A DNA stretch of 12,379 nucleotides from Magnetospira sp. (GTDB lineage: Bacteria > Pseudomonadota > Alphaproteobacteria > Rhodospirillales > Magnetospiraceae): assembly GCA_028277325.1 (NCBI GenBank), contig JANQGL010000206.1, positions 1 through 12,379 of the forward strand, read 5' to 3'. The notes under the pieces were generated by a model, which worked only from the letters and a program-made list of their open reading frames with translations, did not search any database and was not told where the DNA came from. This document shows, piece by piece, positions 1 to 7,896 of the stretch. Positions within the stretch are counted from its first letter, which is position 1. Every line of letters starts with the position of its first letter. The position numbers and the translations under genes are program-made.

Positions 1-404
1 TGCCGGGTGCCGCCTATACCGAGAAGGACGCCACCTACGTCAACACCGCGGGCCGCCCGCAGCGGGCCCGGCGGGCCGTGTTCGCGCCCGGCGAGGCGCG
101 CGAGGACTGGGCCGTCCTGCGCGCCCTGTCGGAGACCCTGGGGCGCCCGCTGCCGTTCGACAGCCTGCCCGAACTGCGCGCCAAGATGATCGAGGCGCGC
201 CCGCTGCTGGGCGACATCGACCACGTCCGGGCCGCCGAATGGACCGCCTTCGGGCGCCTCGGGCGCATCGAGACGGCGCCGCTCGGCCTGACGGTGGCCA
301 ACTACTACCAAACCGACCCGATCAGCCGGGCCTCGGAGACCATGGCCCGATGCACGCGGACATTCGTCGACACGGCGAGCGGGAGGACCGGAACCGATGG
401 CTGA
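1..404 (+). CDS. nuoG: NADH-quinone oxidoreductase subunit G, C-terminal part (5' truncated)
   Basis: This is the last 133 codons of the large iron-sulfur subunit of the complex I peripheral arm, which passes electrons from the NADH site toward NuoI. The reading frame enters from the left edge (first full codon at position 3) and ends with TGA at 402-404. The visible part starts in PGAAYTEKDATYVNTAGRPQ, a stretch typical of the molybdopterin-oxidoreductase-like domain of NuoG. It ends with NYYQTDPISRASETMARC, the conserved C-terminus of alphaproteobacterial and mitochondrial (75 kDa) homologues, plus a short variable tail. The iron-sulfur domains lie upstream of the window and cannot be judged. 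The stop overlaps the nuoH start by 8 nt, which suggests translational coupling. Identity is clear from these motifs and from nuoH directly downstream. Confidence 0.95.
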   Translation, partial: PGAAYTEKDATYVNTAGRPQRARRAVFAPGEAREDWAVLRALSETLGRPLPFDSLPELRAKMIEARPLLGDIDHVRAAEWTAFGRLGRIETAPLGLTVANYYQTDPISRASETMARCTRTFVDTASGRTGTDG

Positions 405-1428
405 GTTCTTCGCCACGCCCTTCGGGCAGTTCCTGTGGATCGTCGGCGCGATCCTCGCCATCGTGGTGCCGGTGCTCCTGGGCGTCGCCTACCTGACCTA
501 TGCCGAGCGCAAGGTGATCGGCGCCGCGCACCGCCGCAAGGGCCCCAACGTGGTCGGCCCGTTCGGCCTTCTGCAGCCGATCGCCGACGGCGTCAAGCTG
601 TTCCTCAAGGAAACCGTGGTGCCGACCGGGGCCAGCCGTGCGGTGTTCCTGTTCGCGCCCATGCTGACCTTCATCCTGTCGCTGATCGCCTGGGCGGTGA
701 TCCCGTTCGACGACGGTCTGGTGCTGGCCGACATCAACGTGGGCGTCCTGTACCTGTTCGCCGTCTCGTCGCTCGGCGTCTACGGCATCCTGATGGCCGG
801 CTGGGCGTCGAACTCGCGCTACGCCTTCCTCGGCGGCCTGCGCTCGGCGGCCCAGATGGTGTCCTACGAGGTCTCCATGGGCTTCGTGATCATCACCGTG
901 CTGCTGCTCGTCGGGTCGCTGAACCTGTCCGACATCGTGCTCGCCCAGAAGGGCGACTGGGGGCTGTTCAACTGGTACTTCCTGCCCCTGTTCCCGATGT
1001 TCGCGATCTTCTTCGTGTCCACGGTGGCGGAGACCAACCGGCATCCGTTCGACCTGCCGGAGGCGGAAGCCGAGCTGGTGTCCGGGTTCAACGTGGAATA
1101 TTCGGCGATGACCTTCGCCATGTTCTTCCTCGGCGAGTACGCCAACATGATCCTGATGTCGGCGATGACCAGCGTCCTGTTCCTGGGCGGCTGGCTGCCG
1201 CCGTTCGACGTGGCCCCGTTCACCTGGCTGCCGGGTCCGGTCTGGCTGGCCCTCAAGATCTGCTTCGTGCTGTTCTTCTTCATCTGGATCCGGGCCACCT
1301 TCCCGCGCTACCGCTACGACCAGTTGATGCGCCTCGGCTGGAAGATCTTCCTGCCGGCGTCGCTGGCCGCGGTGGTGATCGTGGCCGGGGTGCTGGTGGC
1401 GTTCGACATGGTTCCGGCGGCATCCTAG
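397..1428 (+). CDS. nuoH: NADH-quinone oxidoreductase subunit H (quinone-chamber membrane subunit)
   Basis: A 343-aa integral membrane protein of complex I, the usual length for NuoH/ND1, a family with about eight transmembrane helices. It forms much of the quinone-access chamber and the first part of the proton path. Visible signatures are AERKVIG (36-42), KGPNVVGPFGLLQPIADG (from residue 48), WASNSRYAFLGGLRSAAQMV and the acidic loop ETNRHPFDLPEAEAELVSGF (from E212), followed by NVEYS. The ATG at 397 has a GGGAGGA ribosome site at 381-387 and overlaps the nuoG stop. One oddity: the family consensus just before GPN is roughly MQxRxGPN, with a nearly invariant Gln, but this protein reads A44-H45-R46-R47-K48-GPN. 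His at 216 is not unusual, because Escherichia coli NuoH also has RHPFD. nuoI follows after 11 nt. The identification is secure. Confidence 0.98.
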   Translation: MAEFFATPFGQFLWIVGAILAIVVPVLLGVAYLTYAERKVIGAAHRRKGPNVVGPFGLLQPIADGVKLFLKETVVPTGASRAVFLFAPMLTFILSLIAWAVIPFDDGLVLADINVGVLYLFAVSSLGVYGILMAGWASNSRYAFLGGLRSAAQMVSYEVSMGFVIITVLLLVGSLNLSDIVLAQKGDWGLFNWYFLPLFPMFAIFFVSTVAETNRHPFDLPEAEAELVSGFNVEYSAMTFAMFFLGEYANMILMSAMTSVLFLGGWLPPFDVAPFTWLPGPVWLALKICFVLFFFIWIRATFPRYRYDQLMRLGWKIFLPASLAAVVIVAGVLVAFDMVPAAS

Positions 1429-1439
1429 GGAGGCGACAG

Positions 1440-1928
1440 ATGGGCTGGATCGACAACACCGCGCGCACCTTCCTGTGGACCGAGCTGATCAAGGGGATGT
1501 CGGTGACCCTGCGCTACATGTTCAAGCAGCCGGTGACCCTGAACTATCCCTACGAGAAAGGCGTCCTCAGCCCGCGGTTCCGCGGCGAGCACGCGCTGCG
1601 CCGCTATCCCAACGGCGAGGAGCGCTGCATCGCCTGCAAGCTCTGCGAGGCCATCTGCCCGGCCCAGGCGATCACCATCGAGGCGGCGCCGCGCGACGAC
1701 GGCAGCCGGCGCACCACGCGCTACGACATCGACATGACGAAGTGCATCTACTGCGGCTACTGCGAGGAAGCCTGCCCGGTGGACGCCATCGTCGAGGGAC
1801 CGAATTTCGAGTATTCGACCGAGACCCGCGAGGAACTGTTCTACAACAAGGCGAAGCTGCTCGCCAACGGGGACCGCTGGGAGACCGAAATCGCCGCCCG
1901 CCTGCGGGCCGACGCGCCCTACCGCTGA
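1440..1928 (+). CDS. nuoI: NADH-quinone oxidoreductase subunit I (2x[4Fe-4S] ferredoxin-like subunit)
   Basis: This 162-aa protein of the peripheral arm carries the two tetranuclear clusters (N6a and N6b) that pass electrons from NuoG toward NuoB and the quinone. Two CxxCxxCxxxCP motifs are visible: C63, C66, C69, C73 and C102, C105, C108, C112, all eight cysteines present. The N-terminal stretch (about 1-35) is the amphipathic segment that lies against NuoH at the membrane. The length matches the alphaproteobacterial/mitochondrial TYKY type and is shorter than the 180-aa E. coli protein. The ATG at 1440 is preceded by AGGGAGG at 1427-1433, which overlaps the nuoH stop, with 6 nt spacing. The region after the last cysteines (GPNFEYSTETREELFYNKAK) is also typical. 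The gene is followed by the longest gap within the nuo cluster. Confidence 0.98.
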   Translation: MGWIDNTARTFLWTELIKGMSVTLRYMFKQPVTLNYPYEKGVLSPRFRGEHALRRYPNGEERCIACKLCEAICPAQAITIEAAPRDDGSRRTTRYDIDMTKCIYCGYCEEACPVDAIVEGPNFEYSTETREELFYNKAKLLANGDRWETEIAARLRADAPYR

Positions 1929-1943
1929 CGCGGGGCGCGGCCC

Positions 1944-1952
1944 GGGGGGGGG
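1944..1952 (+). repeat. Homopolymeric run of nine G between nuoI and nuoJ
   Basis: Nine consecutive G lie in the 57-nt nuoI-nuoJ spacer, flanked by further G tracts at 1932-1935 and 1968-1972. The last of these is part of the nuoJ ribosome site. The run is non-coding, so slippage here would change spacer length and not a protein. Such a run is also a place where sequencing can miscount. I see no promoter boxes around it. Confidence 0.9.
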
Positions 1953-1967
1953 AACCGGAAAGACTTT

Positions 1968-1974
1968 GGGGGAG
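1968..1974 (+). promoter_or_regulatory. Ribosome binding site of nuoJ (GGGGGAG)
   Basis: The purine-rich GGGGGAG ends 11 nt before the ATG at 1986, slightly further than the usual 5-9 nt. It is the only plausible Shine-Dalgarno element in the spacer and supports the chosen start. Because nuoJ does not overlap nuoI, it needs its own site. Confidence 0.6.
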
Positions 1975-1985
1975 ACCGTAAACGC

Positions 1986-2591
1986 ATGATCCAGGGCTTG
2001 GCTTTCTACCTGTTCGCCGGGATCGCGGTGCTGTCGGGGGTGATGGTCATCTCATCGCGCAACCCGGTGCACGCGGTGCTGTTCCTCATTCTCGCGTTCT
2101 TCACCTCGGCCGGGCTGTTCGTGCTCCTGGGCGCCGAGTTCCTGGCCATGATCCTGGTCGTCGTCTACGTGGGCGCGGTGGCGGTGCTGTTCCTGTTCGT
2201 GGTCATGATGCTGGACGTGAACTTCGCCGAGATGCGGGCCGGATTCCTGAACTACCTGCCGATCGGCGGCGCCATCGGCCTGGTCCTGCTGGCCGAGCTT
2301 CTGGTCATCGTCGGCGGCGCCCGGGTCGCCCCGGAGGCCCTGACGGTCGGCGGCGCGCCGACCCCGGCGCCGGACGTCATCCACAACACCCGGGCGCTCG
2401 GCAACCTGATCTACACCGACTACATCTACCTGTTCCAGGCCGCCGGCCTGGTCCTGCTTGTCGCCATGGTGGGCGCCATCGTGCTGACCCTGCGCCGCCG
2501 CCCGGGGGTGCGCAAGCAGCGCATCGAACGGCAGGTCGCCCGACGCTCCAAGATCGAAACCCGCAAGATGCCCACCGGGGGAGGACTCTGA
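1986..2591 (+). CDS. nuoJ: NADH-quinone oxidoreductase subunit J (membrane subunit)
   Basis: A 201-aa hydrophobic subunit of the complex I membrane arm, the ND6 family with about five transmembrane helices, which links the quinone chamber to the NuoK charge-transfer chain. The family hallmark is the third helix, read here as EFLAMILVVVYVGAVAVLF (51-69). It contains Y61 and G63, which match the conserved Tyr-x-Gly of the pi-bulge that changes shape during turnover. The segment SSRNPVHAVLFL (23-34) is also characteristic. The C-terminal 30 residues after the last helix (about 170-201) are strongly basic and probably cytoplasmic. The stop codon is one base away from the nuoK ATG, and the nuoK ribosome site lies inside the last nuoJ codons, so the two are likely translationally coupled. 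The length is normal for alphaproteobacteria. Confidence 0.97.
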   Translation: MIQGLAFYLFAGIAVLSGVMVISSRNPVHAVLFLILAFFTSAGLFVLLGAEFLAMILVVVYVGAVAVLFLFVVMMLDVNFAEMRAGFLNYLPIGGAIGLVLLAELLVIVGGARVAPEALTVGGAPTPAPDVIHNTRALGNLIYTDYIYLFQAAGLVLLVAMVGAIVLTLRRRPGVRKQRIERQVARRSKIETRKMPTGGGL

Positions 2592-2592
2592 G

Positions 2593-2901
2593 ATGGAGAT
2601 CGGACTGGGCCATTACCTCACCCTGGCCGCCATCCTGTTCACCCTCGGGGTGTTCGGCATCTTCCTGAACCGCAAGAACGTCATCGTCATCCTGATGTCG
2701 GTGGAACTGATGCTGCTCGCGGTCAACATCAACCTGGTCGCCTTCTCGACCTTCCTCAACGACCTCACCGGGCAGGTGTTCGCCATGTTCGTGCTGACCG
2801 TGGCGGCGGCCGAGGCGGCCATCGGGCTGGCCATCCTGGTGGTCTATTTCCGCAACCGCGGCTCGATCGCGGTTGAGGACATCAACCTGATGAAGGGGTA
2901 G
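2593..2901 (+). CDS. nuoK: NADH-quinone oxidoreductase subunit K (membrane subunit)
   Basis: A 102-aa three-helix membrane subunit of complex I (ND4L family), related to MrpC of the Mrp antiporters. The two membrane glutamates essential for charge relay in E. coli (E36 and E72 there) are present as E38 in LMSVELMLLAVNINLVAF and E74 in VAAAEAAIGLAI. The start reads MEIGLGHYLTLAAILF, a typical NuoK N-terminus. A strong ribosome site (GGGGGAGG, 2577-2584) lies 8 nt upstream, inside the end of nuoJ. Length and residues are fully canonical, so the subunit should be functional. nuoL begins 7 nt after the TAG stop. Confidence 0.98.
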   Translation: MEIGLGHYLTLAAILFTLGVFGIFLNRKNVIVILMSVELMLLAVNINLVAFSTFLNDLTGQVFAMFVLTVAAAEAAIGLAILVVYFRNRGSIAVEDINLMKG

Positions 2902-2908
2902 GGTCCGC

Positions 2909-4882
2909 ATGTACACCGCCATCGTCTTCCTGCCCCTTCTCGGCTTCCTGATCGCCGGCTGGCTGGCCCTGGTCACGCCGCGCGACAAGGCGCACAAGCA
3001 CCGCCTCGACCGCAACGCGCAGTGGGTGACCAGCGGCCTGATGCTGGTTTCCTGGGTGCTGTCCGGCGTCGCCTTCCTCGAGGTCGCCCTGCACGGCCAG
3101 ACGACCACGGTGGAGCTTCTGTCCTGGATGCGGTCGGGCGCCCTCGACGTGTCCTGGGCCCTCAAGATCGACACCCTGACCGCCGTCATGCTGGTGGTGG
3201 TGACCACGGTGTCGGCGATGGTGCACGTCTATTCCATCGGCTACATGCACCACGACCCGGACATTCCGCGCTTCATGTCGTTCCTGTCGCTGTTCACCTT
3301 CTGCATGCTGATGCTGGTGACCGCCGACAACCTCGTGCAGTTGTTCTTCGGCTGGGAAGGCGTCGGCCTCGCCTCCTACCTGCTGATCGGCTTCTGGTAC
3401 GACAAGCCGTCGGCCAACGAGGCGGCGATCAAGGCCTTCGTGGTCAACCGGGTCGGCGACTTCGGCTTCGCGCTCGGCATCTTCGCCACCTTCGTGCTGT
3501 TCGGCACGGTGGACCTGGACGTCATCTTCGGGGCCGCCGCCGGCCAGGCCGACGCCACCTTCCAGGTGTTCGGCATGGAGGCCCACGCCCTGACCGCGAT
3601 CTGCCTCCTGCTGTTCCTGGGCGCCATGGGCAAGTCGGCGCAGCTCGGCCTGCACACCTGGCTGCCCGACGCCATGGAGGGCCCGACCCCGGTCTCGGCG
3701 CTGATCCACGCCGCGACCATGGTCACCGCCGGGGTGTTCATGGTGGCCCGCCTGTCGCCGCTGTTCGAGTATTCGGAGACCGCCCTGCTGGTCGTCACCT
3801 ACGTCGGCGCCGCGACCGCCTTCTTCGCCGCCACGGTGGGCCTGGTGCAGAACGACATCAAGCGGGTGATCGCCTATTCCACCTGCTCGCAGCTCGGCTA
3901 CATGTTCTTCGCCTGCGGGGTTTCGGCCTATTCGGCCGGCATCTTCCACCTGATGACCCATGCCTTCTTCAAGGCGCTGCTGTTCCTCGGCGCCGGCTCG
4001 GTGATCCACGCCATGTCCGACGAGCAGGACATGCGCAAGATGGGCGGCATCCGCAGGCTGATCCCCTGGACCTACTGGCTGATGGTGATCGGCTCGCTGG
4101 CCCTGGCCGGGATCGGCATCCCCGGCACCGGCATCGGCTTCGCCGGCTTCTTCTCCAAGGACGTGATCCTCGAAAGCGCCTGGGGGGCGCACAGCGGGAT
4201 CGGCGCCTTCGCCTTCTGGCTCGGGGTCGCCGCCGCCTTCATGACCGCGTTCTATTCCATGCGCCTGTTGATGATGACCTTCCACGGCGCACCGCGCGCC
4301 GACGAGACCACCATGGCGCACGTGCACGAGAGCCCGAAGGTGATGATCGTGCCGCTGGTCGTGCTCGCCGTCGGCGCGGTGTTCGCGGGCTACGCCGGCT
4401 ACGAGCTGTTCGTCGGCCACGACGCGCCGCACTTCTGGGGCAACGCGATCTTCGTCGCCGAGCATCACCACGCCCTGGAGAACGCCCATCACGCGCCGCT
4501 GTGGGTCAAGTGGCTGCCGCTGGTGATGGCGGTGAGCGGCCTCACCCTGGGCTACCTGTTCTACGGCCCGATGAGCCACCTGCCGGGGCTGCTGGCGACC
4601 CGCTTCCGCTCGGTCTACGACCTGCTGCTCAACAAGTGGTGGTTCGACGAACTCTACGACGTGCTGTTCGTGCGCCCCGCCTTCGTGATCGGTCGCGCGT
4701 TCTGGCGGACCGGCGACGGCGCCATCATCGACGGCCTGGGCCCCGACGGGGTGGCGGCGCAGGTCATCGCCTGGTCGAAGCGGGCGGTCCGCCTGCAGAC
4801 CGGCTACGTCTACCATTACGCCTTCGCCATGCTGATCGGGGTCGCCGGCCTGGTGACCTGGTATCTGTCCGTACAGGGGTAA
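2909..4882 (+). CDS. nuoL: NADH-quinone oxidoreductase subunit L (distal proton-pumping subunit)
   Basis: A 657-aa antiporter-like subunit at the far end of the complex I membrane arm. The family has about 16 transmembrane helices, including the long lateral helix near the C-terminus. Key ionisable residues are in place: E150 in FFGWEGVGLASYLLIG, D184 in NRVGDFGF, K242 in MGKSAQLGLHTWLPDAMEG and H267 in SALIHAATMVTAG. By alignment these correspond to E144, D178, K229 and H254 of E. coli NuoL. The later motifs NDIKRVIAYSTCSQLGYMFF and HLMTHAFFKALLFLGAGS are also typical. At 657 aa it is longer than E. coli NuoL (613) but normal for alphaproteobacteria. A His-rich loop (H504, H508, H519-521, H527, H528) adds to the extra length. 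The ribosome site is weak (AAGGGG/AGGG before 2909), consistent with coupling to nuoK 7 nt upstream. Confidence 0.98.
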   Translation: MYTAIVFLPLLGFLIAGWLALVTPRDKAHKHRLDRNAQWVTSGLMLVSWVLSGVAFLEVALHGQTTTVELLSWMRSGALDVSWALKIDTLTAVMLVVVTTVSAMVHVYSIGYMHHDPDIPRFMSFLSLFTFCMLMLVTADNLVQLFFGWEGVGLASYLLIGFWYDKPSANEAAIKAFVVNRVGDFGFALGIFATFVLFGTVDLDVIFGAAAGQADATFQVFGMEAHALTAICLLLFLGAMGKSAQLGLHTWLPDAMEGPTPVSALIHAATMVTAGVFMVARLSPLFEYSETALLVVTYVGAATAFFAATVGLVQNDIKRVIAYSTCSQLGYMFFACGVSAYSAGIFHLMTHAFFKALLFLGAGSVIHAMSDEQDMRKMGGIRRLIPWTYWLMVIGSLALAGIGIPGTGIGFAGFFSKDVILESAWGAHSGIGAFAFWLGVAAAFMTAFYSMRLLMMTFHGAPRADETTMAHVHESPKVMIVPLVVLAVGAVFAGYAGYELFVGHDAPHFWGNAIFVAEHHHALENAHHAPLWVKWLPLVMAVSGLTLGYLFYGPMSHLPGLLATRFRSVYDLLLNKWWFDELYDVLFVRPAFVIGRAFWRTGDGAIIDGLGPDGVAAQVIAWSKRAVRLQTGYVYHYAFAMLIGVAGLVTWYLSVQG

Positions 4883-4890
4883 GCCGCGCG

Positions 4891-6402
4891 ATGCAGTCGT
4901 TACCGATCCTCACCATCGTCACGTTCCTGCCCCTGGCGGGCGCCCTGATCATCCTGTGGATCAACGGCACCGAGGAGGACGTGGCCCGCAACGCCCGCAA
5001 GACGGCGCTGTGGACCTCGCTCGCCACGTTCCTGTTGTCGCTGTTCATCTGGTTCGATTTCGATCCGGCCTCGGCGGCGTTCCAGTTCGAGGAGCGGGTC
5101 GAATGGATGGCCGGCACCGGCATCGCCTACCACATGGGCATCGACGGCATCTCGCTGTTCTTCGTCCTGCTGACCACGGTGCTGACCCCGGTCTGCGTGC
5201 TCGCCTCCTGGGAGAGCGTCAAGGACCGGGTGAAGGAGTACATGGTCGCCTTCCTGGTCCTCGAAACCCTGATGATCGGCATGTTCTGCGCCCTCGACAT
5301 GGTGCTGTTCTACGTCTTCTTCGAGGGCGTCCTGATCCCGATGTTCCTGATCATCGGCGTCTGGGGCGGACCGCGCCGGGTCTACGCGGCGTTCAAGTTC
5401 TTCCTCTATACCCTGCTCGGCTCGGTGCTGATGCTGCTGGCCCTTCTGGCCATGTACTTCGACGCCGGGACCACCGACATCCCGACCCTGATGGTCCACG
5501 ACTTCCCGGAATCGCTGCAAACCTGGCTGTGGCTAGCCTTCTTCGCCTCGTTCGCGGTCAAGGTGCCGATGTGGCCGGTCCACACCTGGCTGCCGGACGC
5601 CCACGTGGAGGCGCCGACCGCCGGCTCGGTGATCCTGGCCGGCGTGCTGCTGAAGTTCGGCGGCTACGGGTTCCTGCGCTTCTCGCTGCCCATGTTCCCG
5701 GACGCCAGCCTGGATTTCGCGCCGCTGATGTTCGGCCTGTCGATCGTCGCGGTGATCTACACCTCGCTGGTCGCCCTGGTGCAGGACGACATGAAGAAGC
5801 TGATCGCCTACTCCTCGATCGCCCACATGGGCTTCGTGACCGCCGGCACCTTCAGCATGACGGCGCACGGGATCGAGGGCGCGGTGTTCCAGATGCTCAG
5901 CCACGGCATCGTCTCGGCCGCCCTGTTCCTCATCGTCGGGGTGGTCTACGACCGCATCCATTCGCGCGAGATCGCCATGTACGGCGGTCTGGTCCACCGG
6001 ATGCCGGTCTACGCGGTGGTGTTCATGCTGTTCATGCTGGCCTCGGTCGGCCTGCCGGGAACCAGCGGATTCATCGGCGAGTTCCTGGTCCTGATGGGCC
6101 TGTTCGAGATGCATACCGGAGTCGCCGCCCTGGTCGCCACCGGCTTGGTGCTGGGCGCCGTCTACATGCTCTACCTGTATCGCCGGGTGGTGTTCGGCAA
6201 GCTGACCAAGGATCACCTGAAGTCGATCCTCGACCTGAGCCCGCGCGAGATCGCGGTGTTCGCGCCGCTGATCCTGCTGGTGCTGTGGATGGGCATCTAT
6301 CCGTCGAGCTTCCTGGAGCCCATGCATGCCTCGGTGGACCAGCTCGTGCAGCAGGTCCAGGCGGCGCAGACCGCTTCGCCGGCCGCGATGGCCACGCGCT
6401 AA
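4891..6402 (+). CDS. nuoM: NADH-quinone oxidoreductase subunit M (proton-pumping subunit)
   Basis: A 503-aa antiporter-like subunit in the middle of the complex I membrane arm (ND4 family, about 14 helices). Key residues are visible: E145 in FYVFFEGVLIPMF (E144 in E. coli), K224 in SFAVKVPMWPVHTWLPDAH (K234 in E. coli) and K255 in AGVLLKFGGYG. The motif LVQDDMKKLIAYSSIAHMGF and the helix-break segment SVGLPGTSGFIGEFLVL are standard. I chose the ATG at 4891 because the protein then begins MQSLPILTIVTFLPLAGAL, the normal NuoM N-terminus, with AGGGGT at 4875-4880 upstream. The frame stays open far upstream through nuoL, but that upstream part is only a GC-rich shadow. The gene starts 8 nt after nuoL and ends 15 nt before nuoN. 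Confidence 0.97.
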   Translation: MQSLPILTIVTFLPLAGALIILWINGTEEDVARNARKTALWTSLATFLLSLFIWFDFDPASAAFQFEERVEWMAGTGIAYHMGIDGISLFFVLLTTVLTPVCVLASWESVKDRVKEYMVAFLVLETLMIGMFCALDMVLFYVFFEGVLIPMFLIIGVWGGPRRVYAAFKFFLYTLLGSVLMLLALLAMYFDAGTTDIPTLMVHDFPESLQTWLWLAFFASFAVKVPMWPVHTWLPDAHVEAPTAGSVILAGVLLKFGGYGFLRFSLPMFPDASLDFAPLMFGLSIVAVIYTSLVALVQDDMKKLIAYSSIAHMGFVTAGTFSMTAHGIEGAVFQMLSHGIVSAALFLIVGVVYDRIHSREIAMYGGLVHRMPVYAVVFMLFMLASVGLPGTSGFIGEFLVLMGLFEMHTGVAALVATGLVLGAVYMLYLYRRVVFGKLTKDHLKSILDLSPREIAVFAPLILLVLWMGIYPSSFLEPMHASVDQLVQQVQAAQTASPAAMATR

Positions 6403-6406
6403 GGAG
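6401..6406 (+). promoter_or_regulatory. Ribosome binding site deciding the nuoN start (AAGGAG)
   Basis: AAGGAG overlaps the nuoM stop codon. An in-frame GTG at 6406 begins inside this element, so it cannot use it. The ATG at 6418 lies 11 nt downstream and is the better start, although the spacing is a little long. Confidence 0.7.
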
Positions 6407-6417
6407 TGACGATCGCC

Positions 6418-7896
6418 ATGCAAGACGCCGCCGCGTTCAACCTGATCCCCGTGCTGCCGGAACTGTTCCTGGCGCTGTCGGCGATGGCCCTGCTGATGCT
6501 CGGGGTGTTCCAGACCGACAGCGCGGCCGAGCGGCCGAGGACGGCCGGCCTGGTGGCGCAGCTGGCGATGGCCGCCTGCGCCCTCACCCTGCTGCTGACC
6601 GCCAGCTACGGACGCGGCCCGGAGATCGCGCTGAACGGCCTGTTCACCGCCGACCTGTTCGCGGTGTTCCTGAAGGTGCTGATCCTGATCGCCTCGGGGG
6701 CCGCCATCCTGGTGTCGCAGGGCTATCTGCGGCTGCACGGCATGTACCGCTTCGAGTATCCGGTGCTGATCCTGTTCGCGACCCTCGGCATGATGATGAT
6801 GGTGTCGGCGAACGACCTGATGAGCCTCTACATGGGCCTGGAGCTGCAGAGCCTGTCGCTCTACGTGCTGGCCGCCATCAACCGCGACAACCTGCGGGCC
6901 ACCGAGTCCGGCCTGAAGTATTTCGTGCTCGGCGCCCTGGCCTCCGGCCTGCTGCTCTACGGCATGTCGCTGGTCTACGGCTTCACCGGCACCACCAGCT
7001 TCGCGGTCCTGGCCGACATCCTGACGGTGGACGGCAGCCTGGAGGTCTCCAGCGGCCTGGTGGTCGGCCTGGTGTTCATGTTCGCCGGCCTCGCCTTCAA
7101 GGTGTCGGCGGTGCCGTTCCACATGTGGACGCCCGACGTCTACGAGGGCGCCCCGACCCCGGTCACCGCGTTCTTCGCGGTGGCCCCCAAGATCGCCGCC
7201 ATCGGCCTGATCCTGCGGGTGATGATCGGCCCGTTCGGGGACCTGGTCAGCCAGTGGCAGCAGCTGGTGGTGTTCGTGTCCGCCGCCTCCATGGTGCTCG
7301 GCGCCTTCGCGGCGATCGGCCAGACCAACATCAAGCGCCTGATGGCCTACAGCTCGATCGGCCACATGGGCTACGCCCTGGTCGGCCTCGCCGCCGGCAC
7401 CGAACAGGGGGTGCGCGGGGTGCTGATCTACGTGGCCATCTACCTGCTGATGAACGTCGGCACCTTCGCGGTGATCCTGTGCATGCGGCGCAACGACCGG
7501 ATGGTGGAATCGATCGGCGACCTGGCCGGACTGGGCAAGCGGCAGCCGACCATGGCCCTGGCCCTGGCCGTGTTCATGTTCTCCCTGGCCGGCATTCCGC
7601 CGCTGGCCGGGTTCTTCGGCAAGCTCTACGTGTTCCTGGCGGCGATCGAGGCCGGCCTGATCTGGCTGGCCATCATCGGCGTGCTGGCCAGCGTGGTGGG
7701 CGCCTTCTACTACCTGCGCATCGTCAAGGTGATGTACTTCGACGAGGCCGTGGACTCGCTCGACCGCCCGGTCGGCCCCGAGATGTCCGCCGTGATGGCG
7801 GTGACCGGCTTCGTGGTCTTCTTCTTCTTCCTCTACCCGACGCCGATCCTGGACGGCGCCGAGGCCGCCACCGCCGCCCTGTTCGGCGGCGGATGA
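6418..7896 (+). CDS. nuoN: NADH-quinone oxidoreductase subunit N (proton-pumping subunit)
   Basis: A 492-aa antiporter-like subunit (ND2 family, about 14 helices in bacteria), the pump nearest to NuoK in the complex I membrane arm. The charged residues expected in the membrane are present: E142 in YMGLELQSLSLYVLAA (E133 in E. coli) and K228 in GLAFKVSAVPFHMWTPDVYE (K217 in E. coli). GQTNIKRLMAYSSIGHMGYA and FSLAGIPPLAGFFGKLYVF are further hallmarks. The start at 6418 gives MQDAAAFNLIPVLPELFLAL, a normal N-terminus; a GTG 12 nt upstream is possible but less likely. The TGA stop overlaps the ATG of birA (ATGA at 7893-7896), so the non-respiratory genes that follow appear to be joined to the nuo transcript. 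This is the last nuo gene. Confidence 0.97.
   Translation: MQDAAAFNLIPVLPELFLALSAMALLMLGVFQTDSAAERPRTAGLVAQLAMAACALTLLLTASYGRGPEIALNGLFTADLFAVFLKVLILIASGAAILVSQGYLRLHGMYRFEYPVLILFATLGMMMMVSANDLMSLYMGLELQSLSLYVLAAINRDNLRATESGLKYFVLGALASGLLLYGMSLVYGFTGTTSFAVLADILTVDGSLEVSSGLVVGLVFMFAGLAFKVSAVPFHMWTPDVYEGAPTPVTAFFAVAPKIAAIGLILRVMIGPFGDLVSQWQQLVVFVSAASMVLGAFAAIGQTNIKRLMAYSSIGHMGYALVGLAAGTEQGVRGVLIYVAIYLLMNVGTFAVILCMRRNDRMVESIGDLAGLGKRQPTMALALAVFMFSLAGIPPLAGFFGKLYVFLAAIEAGLIWLAIIGVLASVVGAFYYLRIVKVMYFDEAVDSLDRPVGPEMSAVMAVTGFVVFFFFLYPTPILDGAEAATAALFGGG

Noticed and set aside
2882..4816. A 644-codon open frame on the minus strand, antisense to nuoL
   Set aside because: Its product is a low-complexity string rich in His, Asp, Gln, Glu and Arg, as expected for the complement of a GC-rich membrane gene. 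nuoL has clear family motifs on the other strand.
3022..4890. Upstream open extension of the nuoM frame through nuoL
   Set aside because: The translated part is Arg/Pro/Gly-rich with no membrane helices. The normal NuoM N-terminus begins at 4891.
6406..6417. GTG start for nuoN at 6406
   Set aside because: The codon lies inside the AAGGAG ribosome site and would leave no usable site upstream; ATG 6418 fits better.
5533..7365. A 610-codon open frame on the minus strand, antisense to nuoM and nuoN
   Set aside because: It has the same shadow composition and no domain; it also crosses two well-supported genes.
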